A stretch of 9,150 nt of DNA from Fimbriimonadaceae bacterium (GTDB taxonomy: Bacteria > Armatimonadota > Fimbriimonadia > Fimbriimonadales > Fimbriimonadaceae), in the NCBI GenBank assembly GCA_022402505.1, contig JAKRSE010000308.1, forward strand, positions 1 to 9,150. The letters run 5' to 3'. The notes below the pieces were generated by a model. The model did not search any database. It saw only the letters and a list, made by a program, of their open reading frames with translations, and was not told the DNA's origin. How positions within the stretch are numbered: position 1 is the first letter of the stretch; each line of letters opens with the position of its first letter. Position numbers and translations under genes: made by a program. Shown one piece after another: positions 1 to 7,240 of this stretch.

Positions 1-872
1 ATCATCCGAGCGGCCGGCTCGGCGAGGTCTTCATCCGCCGGCAGGGACCGAAGCCGCCTCAGCAGCTCGATCTCCTCGGGCGAGATCGGCAGGACGCCGT
101 AGAACGCAGCGACCTCGGGAGGTGCAGCCCGCCGTCCCGCCTCGTCGAGAAACTCCAGCGACGCGGCCAGCGGCCCGGCTCGGTCCATCCGAAGCGTCAA
201 AAGCAGGCTGCGGACCCGGTCGGCCTGTTCCACCGTCGGCAGGCCCTGAAAGACTTCATCGGCTCCTTCCACCGCCAGAGTCGCGATCGCCAGCCGCAGG
301 TTTCCGATGTCCTCCCGCCACTCACCCAGGTCCAGGGCGGTCGCGTTCAGCGGCCTCAGGAACGGGCCTGGCCTTGAGGCGAAGAACGCGGGCACGCCAT
401 GCGACAGCGACGCGATCCCGCCGACTCCGACCCAATGGACCAGGAGCTTCAGCAGCCTCTCGGAAGGGAGACCCACCGGGAATTCGTTCTCCTCCACGGC
501 CTTCTGGAGGCGCTCCGCCATCTCCTTCCGGTTCAATCGAGGCGGCACGGGCTCGATCCGAAGCATCGCCTCGAACTCCTCCGGCGAGCCCGTCAGCGGT
601 TCCAGGCGGAAGGCGTTCCCCGAGCGACCCCAGGCCCCCTGAACCGCCCAGCCCACCGCTTCTCGCAGGTCTTCCGCCCGGGCCGAAGCGATCTTGACGA
701 AGATCAGCTCGGAGGCCAGGTCCGCATCCGCTCGGTGACGAACCCCGGTTTCGGCCTCGATCCGGGCGAGCACCTTGGCCACGGGCGAGACTTCGGGGCC
801 CATCGACAGCCGGGCCTGCTCAGGGTTCAGCAGCCCGGCCGAAAGAGCGACCGCCCAGACCGCCGACACCAT
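1..872 (-). CDS. Secreted hypothetical protein with STN-like domain (3' end beyond window)
   Basis: On the minus strand the frame is open from an ATG at 872 to the window edge, giving 290 codons without a stop. An in-frame TAG 12 bases upstream makes this ATG (followed directly by GTG) the first possible start. The protein begins MVSAVWAVALSAGLL, a short hydrophobic stretch that could be a weak signal peptide, though it lacks an early basic residue. Residues about 31-92 (VAKVLARIEAETGVRH through NAFRLEP) have the pattern of an STN (secretin and TonB N-terminal short) domain: a helix with an ETG turn, a D-x-x-L strand, a second helix and a closing G-N-x-F-R-L strand. The rest, to residue 290, is Leu/Ala/Glu/Arg-rich and helical and I do not recognise it. 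No secretin or beta-barrel part is visible, though it could lie beyond the edge. Function is unknown. That the gene is real is well supported by its codon pattern; the STN call is a pattern judgement only. Confidence 0.72.
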   Translation of the reverse strand, partial: MVSAVWAVALSAGLLNPEQARLSMGPEVSPVAKVLARIEAETGVRHRADADLASELIFVKIASARAEDLREAVGWAVQGAWGRSGNAFRLEPLTGSPEEFEAMLRIEPVPPRLNRKEMAERLQKAVEENEFPVGLPSERLLKLLVHWVGVGGIASLSHGVPAFFASRPGPFLRPLNATALDLGEWREDIGNLRLAIATLAVEGADEVFQGLPTVEQADRVRSLLLTLRMDRAGPLAASLEFLDEAGRRAAPPEVAAFYGVLPISPEEIELLRRLRSLPADEDLAEPAARM

Positions 873-878
873 GAGATC

Positions 879-884
879 AGTCTA
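879..884 (-). promoter_or_regulatory. Possible -10 element for the minus-strand gene starting at 872
   Basis: Read on the minus strand this is TAGACT, which matches TATAAT at four of six bases including positions 1, 2 and 6. It ends six bases before the ATG at 872, so transcription from it would start at or next to the start codon (a leaderless message). No convincing -35 was found and there is no Shine-Dalgarno sequence before the ATG. Inferred only. Confidence 0.25.
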
Positions 885-915
885 CCGACCGAACACGCGC
901 CAACCCCTTTTGCGG

Positions 916-921
916 TACAAG
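916..921 (+). promoter_or_regulatory. Possible -10 element for the S9 peptidase gene
   Basis: TACAAG matches TATAAT at four of six positions and lies five bases before the ATG at 927. As with the divergent gene on the other strand, this spacing would give a leaderless transcript. No -35 box or Shine-Dalgarno sequence is apparent. The signal is weak and the call rests mainly on the mirrored arrangement. Confidence 0.22.
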
Positions 922-926
922 ACTTC

Positions 927-2963
927 ATGCTTCGTTGGACGGCCCCCGCCGCCCTCGTCTTTGTCTGCCTCGCGACCACGTCCTCGGCCCAGAGCCGGCT
1001 CGTCCTCCGCCCCGAACACGCCGAAGCCGAACGGATCGGGCGGCTCCTTCCCGGTCTCGTGACCCGCCCTTCCTTGCCCGAACGCTGGGAGTCCGAGGAC
1101 GCGATCCTACTCCGGGTGGGCGGCGAATGGCGGACGATGAACCTGACCGACGGGTCGATGGCTCCGGCTTCCGCTCCGCCCCGAGCGGCCGGTCGAGCCG
1201 GCCGAGGGCGGTCCAACCAGACCGACGAGTCGCCGGACGGAGCCTGGTCAGCCCGGCTCGATGGGCTGGATCTGGTGCTCACTCGAGGCGACCGGACCGA
1301 CCGCATTTCCGGTTCGCCGACGGACCGCATCCGCCAGGGCCGCCCCAGCTGGGTCTACAGCGAAGAACTGAGCCAGCGCGAAGGCTTCGGCTTCTCCCCG
1401 GATTCCCGGCTGCTCTGGCGCTACGAGTTCGACGAATCGAAGGTGCCGGACGTGCCGACCATGCTGAACCAGACCCGGCCCCTGCCGACGGTCCGGTACG
1501 AAGCCTATCCCAAGCCCGGCGGCGAGAATCCGGTCGTCCGGCTGGTGGTCCGCGACCTGGAGACCGGGATTGACCGCCGAGTGGAGGTCGGCCCGGCCGC
1601 AGGGGTCGGTCACTATGTCTATGCGATCCGCTGGCTGCCGGATGGCCGGCTGCTCTTCCACCGCATGAACCGGAGGCAGAACGTTCGGGAGATCGCCGTC
1701 TGGAGTCCGCAGACGGGCCAGACGACGACCCTCGACCGCGAAGAGAACCCGGGCGGGTGGGTCGAGTACGACTCGGCTCTGCGCGACTATGACGCCGATT
1801 GGAGTCTGATGCTCTCCGAGCGCAGCGGCGATCTGGCCCTGTGGTGGCTGAACCTCCGAACCGGCGAAGCGGTGCAGGCGGTTCAGTACGCCGGAGACGT
1901 GATGGGGATCGAGCGGGTGGATTCGGAGCGGGGCGAAGTCTGGTTTCAGGGCTCCCCCGGATTCGGCGGCCGCAGAATGGCGGTGCGCGCCCCGCTCAGC
2001 CCCGGTCGAACCCGCCCGGCCGTCACGCTCACCGAACCGGACCGGACCCACCGATTCTGGGTGTCCCCCTCCGGAAACCGGCTGATCACCCTTTCTGAGT
2101 CTGCAACCCGTCTCCCTGAACTCATCCTCCGAGACCGGAACGGCCGGCCGGTTCGGACTCTGGGCGCGGCTGAATCGAAGCTGGAGAGTGAAGGCCTCCA
2201 GCCGGCCCGCTCCTTCTCCTTCACCGCCGAGGACGGCACGAAGCTGATGGGCCACATGGAGCTTCCGCCTCGGTTCGATCCAAAGACCGCCCATCCGGTC
2301 TTGGTCCAGGTCTACAACGGACCTCTCTACCTGACGACTCCCAGCTGGACCGACCGGTTCGAAGCGCCGTCCCGGGCCGCACTCTATGGGTTCGTCGTGC
2401 TGGAGCTGGAGAGCCGGGGGACGGCGGGCCGGGGCCGAAGCTTCCGCCAGGCTTTGGCGGGACGCATGGGGCGCATCGAAGTGGACGACATCGCGGCGGG
2501 CGTCCGCGAGGCGCTCAAGACTCCGGGACTGGACGCCGATCGGGTGGCCATCGAGGGGGTCAGCTACGGGGGCTATGTGACCTTGATGGCCCTGCTCCGG
2601 CATCCGGACCTGTTCCATGCGGGCATCAGTCAGAGCCCGGTCAGCGACTGGCGCAACTACGACACGACCTACACCGAGAGGTACATGGGGCTGCTGCCCC
2701 AGGCCGCTGCCGACTACGACGCGGGCTCGGCGGTCGTCCTCGCCGATCGGCTCCGCGGAGACCTGATGCTCTACTACGGTTCGCAGGACGACAACACCCA
2801 CCCCGTGAACGTCTATCAGATGGCGGCGGCCCTGAACCGAGCGGCGCGGAGCTTCGACATGATGGTCGGCCCCGACCAGGGACACGGCGGCCTTCGGTTC
2901 GAGAGGCGGATGGAGTTCCTTTTTGAGCGGCTGAACGGGCGGCCAGGACGTTCTCAGGATTAA
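927..2963 (+). CDS. Exported S9 family prolyl oligopeptidase, dipeptidyl-peptidase-IV-like
   Basis: The product is a 678-residue serine peptidase, close to the usual length of bacterial DPP-IV-like enzymes, which remove X-Pro or X-Ala dipeptides from peptide N-termini. The chosen start gives a clean signal peptide (MLRWTAPAALVFVCLATTSSA, cleavage probably after Ala21). The frame stays open upstream to 399, but that part overlaps the opposite-strand gene and is not protein-like. Residues about 30-450 form the beta-propeller region. They include WVYSEE at 142-147, where DPP-IV enzymes have WVYEEE; the last two Glu, which hold the substrate amino terminus, are kept. FDESKVPDVP follows, as in the family. 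The C-terminal alpha/beta-hydrolase domain has the nucleophile in GVSYGGY (Ser546), the acid in GSQDDN (Asp621 by alignment with the family) and His653 in DQGHGG. SRGTAGRGR near residue 500 is also typical. The likely role is extracytoplasmic peptide use. Substrate specificity is inferred. Confidence 0.93.
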   Translation: MLRWTAPAALVFVCLATTSSAQSRLVLRPEHAEAERIGRLLPGLVTRPSLPERWESEDAILLRVGGEWRTMNLTDGSMAPASAPPRAAGRAGRGRSNQTDESPDGAWSARLDGLDLVLTRGDRTDRISGSPTDRIRQGRPSWVYSEELSQREGFGFSPDSRLLWRYEFDESKVPDVPTMLNQTRPLPTVRYEAYPKPGGENPVVRLVVRDLETGIDRRVEVGPAAGVGHYVYAIRWLPDGRLLFHRMNRRQNVREIAVWSPQTGQTTTLDREENPGGWVEYDSALRDYDADWSLMLSERSGDLALWWLNLRTGEAVQAVQYAGDVMGIERVDSERGEVWFQGSPGFGGRRMAVRAPLSPGRTRPAVTLTEPDRTHRFWVSPSGNRLITLSESATRLPELILRDRNGRPVRTLGAAESKLESEGLQPARSFSFTAEDGTKLMGHMELPPRFDPKTAHPVLVQVYNGPLYLTTPSWTDRFEAPSRAALYGFVVLELESRGTAGRGRSFRQALAGRMGRIEVDDIAAGVREALKTPGLDADRVAIEGVSYGGYVTLMALLRHPDLFHAGISQSPVSDWRNYDTTYTERYMGLLPQAAADYDAGSAVVLADRLRGDLMLYYGSQDDNTHPVNVYQMAAALNRAARSFDMMVGPDQGHGGLRFERRMEFLFERLNGRPGRSQD

Positions 2964-2989
2964 GAAAGGTTCAGGTTTCGCCCCTGGAC

Positions 2990-3019
2990 TTGACAGGAAA
3001 GCCAAAAGAAGGGCAGAAT
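2990..3019 (+). promoter_or_regulatory. Sigma-70-type promoter for the stalk-domain protein gene
   Basis: A perfect -35 box TTGACA (2990-2995) is followed after 18 bases by CAGAAT (3014-3019), which matches TATAAT at four of six positions including the conserved A2 and T6. Transcription would start near 3026, leaving a leader of about 50-60 bases. It lies just after the S9 peptidase stop codon, so the downstream gene is probably an independent unit. This is the best promoter match I noticed in the window. Confidence 0.6.
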
Positions 3020-3085
3020 GCACCCGGTGTATGCCGTGGCCTTTTGGGGCGCGGCTGCCGACGATGGTGGAGGATGAATCATTCG

Positions 3086-4501
3086 ATGTGGAAGCGTCTG
3101 TGCCTGCCGATGGTGGCGATCTCGATGGGAGCTCTTGCTCAGGCAAGCCTGCTGGATGCCACGGTGCTGGTGGAGCGGGCCGCCAACAACCGCAGCTTCA
3201 CGGTTCGCTACAGCGGAGCCCAGGCCGCGCTGATCGAGCTGAGAATCGGTGACCGGACCCTGGCCACCCGCCTGCTGGACCGATCCCGCGAAGCAGGCGA
3301 AGCGATCTTCTCGCTGGACCCGGCCGAGCTTGCCGACGGCGAGCATGAGTTCGAGATTCGACTCTTCAATGCCGACGGCCAGGTGCTCGCCACCCAGAAG
3401 TCGAAGGTGAACATCGACCGCCGAGGCACCGGCCCGGTCCAGATTTCCCGACCTCAGTCCGGCACGACGGTGCGCGGCACGGTGCAGATTTCGGTCGACT
3501 TCCGCGAGTCGATGCCCGGCGCCTACGTCAGCTTCTTCATCAACGACCAGATCAAGAGCCTCGGCAACACGTCCCGCTCCTCGATGTTCCTGTGGGACAC
3601 CGAGCGCGAGCGGAACGGCTGGCATGAGATTCACGCCTGGGTCGTCGACGGTCAGAACAACACCTGGAAGACCGAGAAGATCCGCCTCTTCGTGGCGAAC
3701 CCCGGCGGCCGCACCGATCGCCGCGGCGAACCCGGCCTTGCTGCCAATCCGATGACTCCGTCCGAGCCCCAGGCTCTGCGCGGCGGCGGCTCCACGGCCG
3801 CGGGAACTCCCGTCGGACTCATGGGAGCGACGACCCCCAGCTCCGAGCCGAACCGAGTCGCCCCGATTCTCACTCCGACTTCTCAGCGGTCGGCCAAGCC
3901 CAATCCGGTGCAGGCGCCCGAGCCCGCGAAGAGCAACGTGAAGGCCGCCACCGTGGATTCCGGCGAGGCGACCGGTCCCCAGACCCTTCGGCCGGCTCTT
4001 GCGGTGATCCCGCTTGAGCTTCCCGGCTACCAGGTCGGAACCCTCTCCCGAGTGGGTGGGCCCGCCCTCAGCACCACCGCCGCCGGAGTCACGCCGATCG
4101 CCACCGTGGCCATCACCTACGGCACCCGGCTTCCCGAAGACGGAACCTTTGCCGTTCTCATGGACGGTCGGTACGTTGACTTTGACGTGAGCCCGAGAGT
4201 GGCCGAGGGAGTGCCCATCACTCCGTTCCGACACCTCTTCCAGGAGGCGGGCGGCAAGGTCCACTGGGACAACCTGCTCAAGGAAGTCTCCGCCCAGGGC
4301 CTGGGGCGCACCGTCTGGCTGAAGGTCGGCGAAGCCGACGCGAAGGTGGACGGAACCAAGCTCCGCTTGGAACTGGCCCCGTTCATCGAGCGCGGCCGAG
4401 TCCTCGTCCCCATGTCCTTCATGGTGGACGCCCTCCGGATGGACGTCCGGTATGACGTTGAGACCGGACACGTCGTGGTCTCAACCGCCACCCGAAACTG
4501 A
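3086..4501 (+). CDS. Exported Ig-like / stalk-domain (copper amine oxidase N-terminal-like) protein
   Basis: The product is a secreted, probably cell-surface protein of about 471 residues. The signal peptide starts MWKRLCLPMVAISMGALA with cleavage near Ala-Gln-Ala. GGAGG at 3069-3073 lies 12 bases before this ATG. The ATG at 3074 would add four residues but has the GGAGG touching it, so I prefer 3086. Residues about 25-110 and 113-205 look like two Ig-like beta-sandwich domains. The second starts VQISRPQSGTTVRGTVQISV and contains FLWDTERERNGWHEIHAWVVDG, the usual pattern of bacterial Ig repeats. Residues about 205-345 are a Pro/Ser/Thr/Ala-rich linker. Residues about 352-467 match the stalk domain named after the copper amine oxidase N-terminus: VLMDGRYVDFDVSP, a PITPFRHLFQEAGGKVHWD segment, and RVLVPMSFMVDALRMDVRYD. 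No catalytic amine oxidase part is present; in other bacteria this domain occurs in cell-envelope proteins. Adhesion or wall binding is plausible but not shown. Confidence 0.85.
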   Translation: MWKRLCLPMVAISMGALAQASLLDATVLVERAANNRSFTVRYSGAQAALIELRIGDRTLATRLLDRSREAGEAIFSLDPAELADGEHEFEIRLFNADGQVLATQKSKVNIDRRGTGPVQISRPQSGTTVRGTVQISVDFRESMPGAYVSFFINDQIKSLGNTSRSSMFLWDTERERNGWHEIHAWVVDGQNNTWKTEKIRLFVANPGGRTDRRGEPGLAANPMTPSEPQALRGGGSTAAGTPVGLMGATTPSSEPNRVAPILTPTSQRSAKPNPVQAPEPAKSNVKAATVDSGEATGPQTLRPALAVIPLELPGYQVGTLSRVGGPALSTTAAGVTPIATVAITYGTRLPEDGTFAVLMDGRYVDFDVSPRVAEGVPITPFRHLFQEAGGKVHWDNLLKEVSAQGLGRTVWLKVGEADAKVDGTKLRLELAPFIERGRVLVPMSFMVDALRMDVRYDVETGHVVVSTATRN

Positions 4502-4521
4502 GCCTCTCCTGCAGGCTTTTT
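4501..4521 (+). terminator. Short hairpin with T-run after the stalk-protein gene
   Basis: AGCCT (4501-4505) pairs with AGGCT (4513-4517) across a seven-base loop, and the right arm runs into a stretch of five T ending at 4521. The left arm begins on the last base of the stop codon. The stem is short, so this is a weak intrinsic terminator or the first of two in tandem. Confidence 0.35.
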
Positions 4522-4530
4522 GCGGAAGGA

Positions 4531-4570
4531 CCTGGCAAATCATGCGGTTTGCCGGGTTCTTCAGTGTTTT
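4531..4570 (+). terminator. Nine-pair hairpin with T-rich tail
   Basis: CCTGGCAAA (4531-4539) pairs with TTTGCCGGG (4548-4556), eight Watson-Crick pairs and one G-T, across the eight-base loop TCATGCGG. It is followed by a T-rich stretch ending in TTTT (4567-4570). Its place between two same-strand genes suits an intrinsic terminator for the stalk-protein gene. The T-rich tail is interrupted, so an operator or other structure is an alternative. Confidence 0.45.
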
Positions 4571-4631
4571 ATGACACCTCGGAGTCCAGTTCCTGCCTGG
4601 GGCCTGCCGATAACCATATTGGGAAAAAGAC

Positions 4632-6812
4632 ATGGTCCTGGAGAGCAAACCCCGGGCAGCTTGGTCACCACTTATCTGGGTGACCTTCCTGCTCGGGATC
4701 TTGGGTCTGGCGGCGGCTGTCCTGCAGCTGGCCTCCGGTCTTGCCGCCGGACGTGAGCGGCAGCAGCTCTCCCTCCATCGTCTCGGAGAGTTCGCCGCCC
4801 TTGTCTCAAGCTCGGATTCGACCGGCACTCAGGACGCTTCTGCCCTCCTGGACAAGTTCCGATCCGTCCGCGGCCTGGACCGGGTGGTCCTGATCCAGAA
4901 CTCGCTGGGTCGCTACGGATTCGAGGCCGGCCCGGTGACTCTTCGCGTGGGAGCCCCTCCTCTGCCGGTCTCCGACCAGTTCCGACCGATCGACGCGCCG
5001 GACTTCGTGCGGCGCTCCATCGAACACGGAGACATTCAATCCGACCTCGCCTCCCGATCGGTGATCGTCCCGATCCTGCGCGAGGGATCGCCCCGGAGCT
5101 ACCTGATCCTTCAGGCATCCGGAGACGCCGAGTCGGCCCATGTGATGGCCCAATGGACAGGCTTCGGCTGGGCCTGCAGTCTTATCATCTTGGGGGTCCT
5201 TACGGCCGTCGGCACGATGCTCCAGCTGCGGACACGGCTGGCAGGCGGTTCGGCCATCCATATTCCCAGAACCGTGTTCATCATGGAGCTCGGAATCCTG
5301 GCCCTGATGATCGGCGGATTCACCCTGGCGGTCTTCTCCACCGTGCGGGTCGGCCAGGCCGGCATGGCTCAGATTCGCGATACGGAACGCATCCTGGTCC
5401 TGGAGCATGGAATCCAGCTGCTTCGGTCCTCCGATCGCGTCGAATCCGCCAAACGCATTCGCCGCCTGGGTCACGACCTGCAGAAGCTCGACCTGGGGCC
5501 GGAAGCAGCCGTCCTGATCGGCCTGACCGACGGGACAGCCGGAAGAACGGAGGCCGCGGTTCGCAGCGCCGCAACGCTGCTGACCGGACGGCTGGAGTCC
5601 ATCCTTTCGCAGAAACGCTTTACGACGGCGGAGCTTCAGAGCGACAGCCGTCGGGCCCTCTTTGGAGTGGCCCTGGCCCTCGCGGGGCTCCTCGCTTCGA
5701 CGCTCCTCGTCCGAAAGACGACCTTCCGGAACGAGCAGCTCGCCCTGGCCAGCGGCGAGGCTGGGAGGCTGAGAGACCGTCTCACCTCCGTGCTGGAAAC
5801 CATGCCGATCGGCCTCTTCACCTTCTCGAAGACCGGATTCGGCTATGCGAACCAGGCGTGGCAGGACCTGTCCGAAGATGCGGTGCCGACCGCAGACCGC
5901 CTCACTTTCGTCCACGGTGACGACCGAGCCCACCTGCAGGAGAGACTGGAGAGCGTTCTCTCCGAGGGAGTGCCTTCCGAGGCCTCCGTCCGAGTTCAGC
6001 GGCCCGGCGGCCCGACGCGCTACCTCCAGATCCTCATCCGCCCGCTCCCATCCGACTCCGGCGAGCGAGAGATCCTGGCCTACGGCGTGGAAACGACCGA
6101 GATGGTCCAGGCTCGGCTCAACCTCCAGGCAAAGAGCCAGGAGATCGAGATCAAGAACCGACTGCTCGGCTCGGCCCTCGAGGATCTCGAAACCAACCTG
6201 GAAAGCATCGTCCGCTGCCTCGTGCGGGCGGTGGAGGCGAAAGATCCCTACACGGCCGGCCACAGCGAGCGGGTCATGTCCTACAGTCTCCGTATCGGGC
6301 AGGAACTGGGCCTCGGCCCTTACGAGATGCGGGTGCTGGAGCTTGGCACCCTGGTGCATGACGTCGGCAAGATCGGCATCCCCGACGCCATCCTGACCAA
6401 GCCTGGCGCCCTGAGCAACGAAGAATTCGACGAGATCAAGAAGCACCCTGAGTTCGGCGTGCGGATTCTGGAGAACATCAACCTCTTCCAGGAGTGCATG
6501 CCGATCGTCCGCTGGCACCACGAGCGGATGAACGGCACCGGCTACCCCGACCGGCTCCAGGGCGATGAGATCCCCTTCCTGGTTCGGATCGCCGCCGTGG
6601 CCGATGTCTTCGACGCCATGACCAGCAATCGCGCCTACCGCGTGGGGATCGATCCCAAGGTCACTCTCCGAATCATGGCTCAGGATGTGGTGGATGGCAA
6701 GCTCGATCGAATCTCCTTCGAAGCGCTTCAGACCTCCGTCCTGCGCGATGGCGTGATCGCGCAGACCATTCAGCCGAGCGTCATTCCGATGGATGACCTT
6801 CGCGCGGCCTGA
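4632..6812 (+). CDS. Membrane PAS / HD-GYP domain protein, probable c-di-GMP phosphodiesterase
   Basis: The product is a 726-residue inner-membrane signalling protein expected to hydrolyse c-di-GMP. Four hydrophobic segments are visible at about 14-36, 177-197, 214-238 and 342-362. They leave two probable extracytoplasmic regions of about 140 and 100 residues, neither of which I recognise. A PAS-like domain follows at about 383-500 (RDRLTSVLETMPIGLFTFSK, then YANQAW), then a short charged helix (QAKSQEIEIKNRLLGSALED) that may be a coiled-coil linker. The HD-GYP domain spans about 525-710. The metal-binding HD pair is His576-Asp577 in HDVGKIGIPDAIL, preceded by AKDPYTAGHSERV. The GYP signature is HHERMNGTGYP (His629-Pro639), with Asn where many members have Asp before Gly. 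The AAVADVFDAMTS segment is intact. The start has only a weak GGGAAA upstream. CATATT at 4615-4620 could be a -10. A PilZ gene follows closely. Confidence 0.92.
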   Translation: MVLESKPRAAWSPLIWVTFLLGILGLAAAVLQLASGLAAGRERQQLSLHRLGEFAALVSSSDSTGTQDASALLDKFRSVRGLDRVVLIQNSLGRYGFEAGPVTLRVGAPPLPVSDQFRPIDAPDFVRRSIEHGDIQSDLASRSVIVPILREGSPRSYLILQASGDAESAHVMAQWTGFGWACSLIILGVLTAVGTMLQLRTRLAGGSAIHIPRTVFIMELGILALMIGGFTLAVFSTVRVGQAGMAQIRDTERILVLEHGIQLLRSSDRVESAKRIRRLGHDLQKLDLGPEAAVLIGLTDGTAGRTEAAVRSAATLLTGRLESILSQKRFTTAELQSDSRRALFGVALALAGLLASTLLVRKTTFRNEQLALASGEAGRLRDRLTSVLETMPIGLFTFSKTGFGYANQAWQDLSEDAVPTADRLTFVHGDDRAHLQERLESVLSEGVPSEASVRVQRPGGPTRYLQILIRPLPSDSGEREILAYGVETTEMVQARLNLQAKSQEIEIKNRLLGSALEDLETNLESIVRCLVRAVEAKDPYTAGHSERVMSYSLRIGQELGLGPYEMRVLELGTLVHDVGKIGIPDAILTKPGALSNEEFDEIKKHPEFGVRILENINLFQECMPIVRWHHERMNGTGYPDRLQGDEIPFLVRIAAVADVFDAMTSNRAYRVGIDPKVTLRIMAQDVVDGKLDRISFEALQTSVLRDGVIAQTIQPSVIPMDDLRAA

Positions 6813-6861
6813 AGAACCTGCGGGAACCGGCCGAAAAAGCTATGGGAACCCAGCGATTGGC

Positions 6862-7227
6862 ATGAATCAGATCACCGAAACCCGAGATCGGCGCGGCGCC
6901 TCACGATTCGAGCTCTTGGAGTACGCCATCGTGAGATCCAACCATGTGGACGAAGCACGCTCGGTCGTGGTGGACGTCAGCCTGGGTGGACTCCAGCTGC
7001 GCAGTCGCCACAGCTTTGAGGCGGGGACCGAGGTCGTCGTGCTGATCGGTCGCCTGGGACAGGACCCGATCCGAATTCGCGGCGAAGTCCGGTACTCCGT
7101 CCCTCTTGAAGGGTCAGACCTGACGGGAACGGGAGTCAAGGTTCTTCCCAGCTCCACCCGAGACCGAGTGGCCTGGGCCGACTTCGTTCATGCGAACTTC
7201 CGTCGGACCAAGGATCTGCTGATCTGA
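6862..7227 (+). CDS. PilZ domain protein, probable c-di-GMP effector
   Basis: This is a small soluble protein of 121 residues, about the size of a single PilZ domain. The c-di-GMP-binding motifs are present: RRGASR (Arg11 and Arg15 as the R-x3-R pair) near the N-terminus, and DVSLGG (Asp38, Ser40, Gly43) after the first strand, followed by a GTEVVVLIG segment and IRGEVRYS typical of the barrel. A C-terminal helix (RDRVAWADFVHANFRR) closes it. The ATG at 6862 places RxxxR at the usual distance from the N-terminus. A start at 6793 would overlap the HD-GYP gene by 20 bases and add 23 residues that look unstructured. Neither start has a clear Shine-Dalgarno site. The gap of 49 bases after the HD-GYP gene, with no terminator seen, suggests co-transcription: one protein lowers c-di-GMP and the other senses it. 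The regulated output is unknown. Confidence 0.85.
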   Translation: MNQITETRDRRGASRFELLEYAIVRSNHVDEARSVVVDVSLGGLQLRSRHSFEAGTEVVVLIGRLGQDPIRIRGEVRYSVPLEGSDLTGTGVKVLPSSTRDRVAWADFVHANFRRTKDLLI

Positions 7228-7240
7228 GTCCGGGGGGACT

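Noticed and set aside
122..697. Plus-strand open frames in the first 700 bases
   Set aside because: Pro/Arg/Ser-rich translations with no features; the minus-strand frame covers the whole stretch with protein-like composition.
399..926. Upstream extension of the peptidase reading frame
   Set aside because: It overlaps the opposite-strand gene, translates to Arg/Pro/His-rich non-protein-like sequence, and would bury the clear signal peptide at 927.
1248..3146. Long open frame of 632 codons on the minus strand, opposite the S9 peptidase gene
   Set aside because: It is a mirror of a high-GC coding strand, has no recognisable domain, and lies wholly opposite genes with intact catalytic or structural motifs.
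2960..4471. Minus-strand open frame of 503 codons opposite the stalk-protein gene
   Set aside because: His/Gly/Arg-rich low-complexity translation typical of antisense reading in GC-rich DNA; the plus strand carries the signal peptide and domains.
4806..6521. Minus-strand open frame of 571 codons opposite the HD-GYP gene
   Set aside because: No domain resemblance; the plus-strand frame has complete PAS and HD-GYP motifs.
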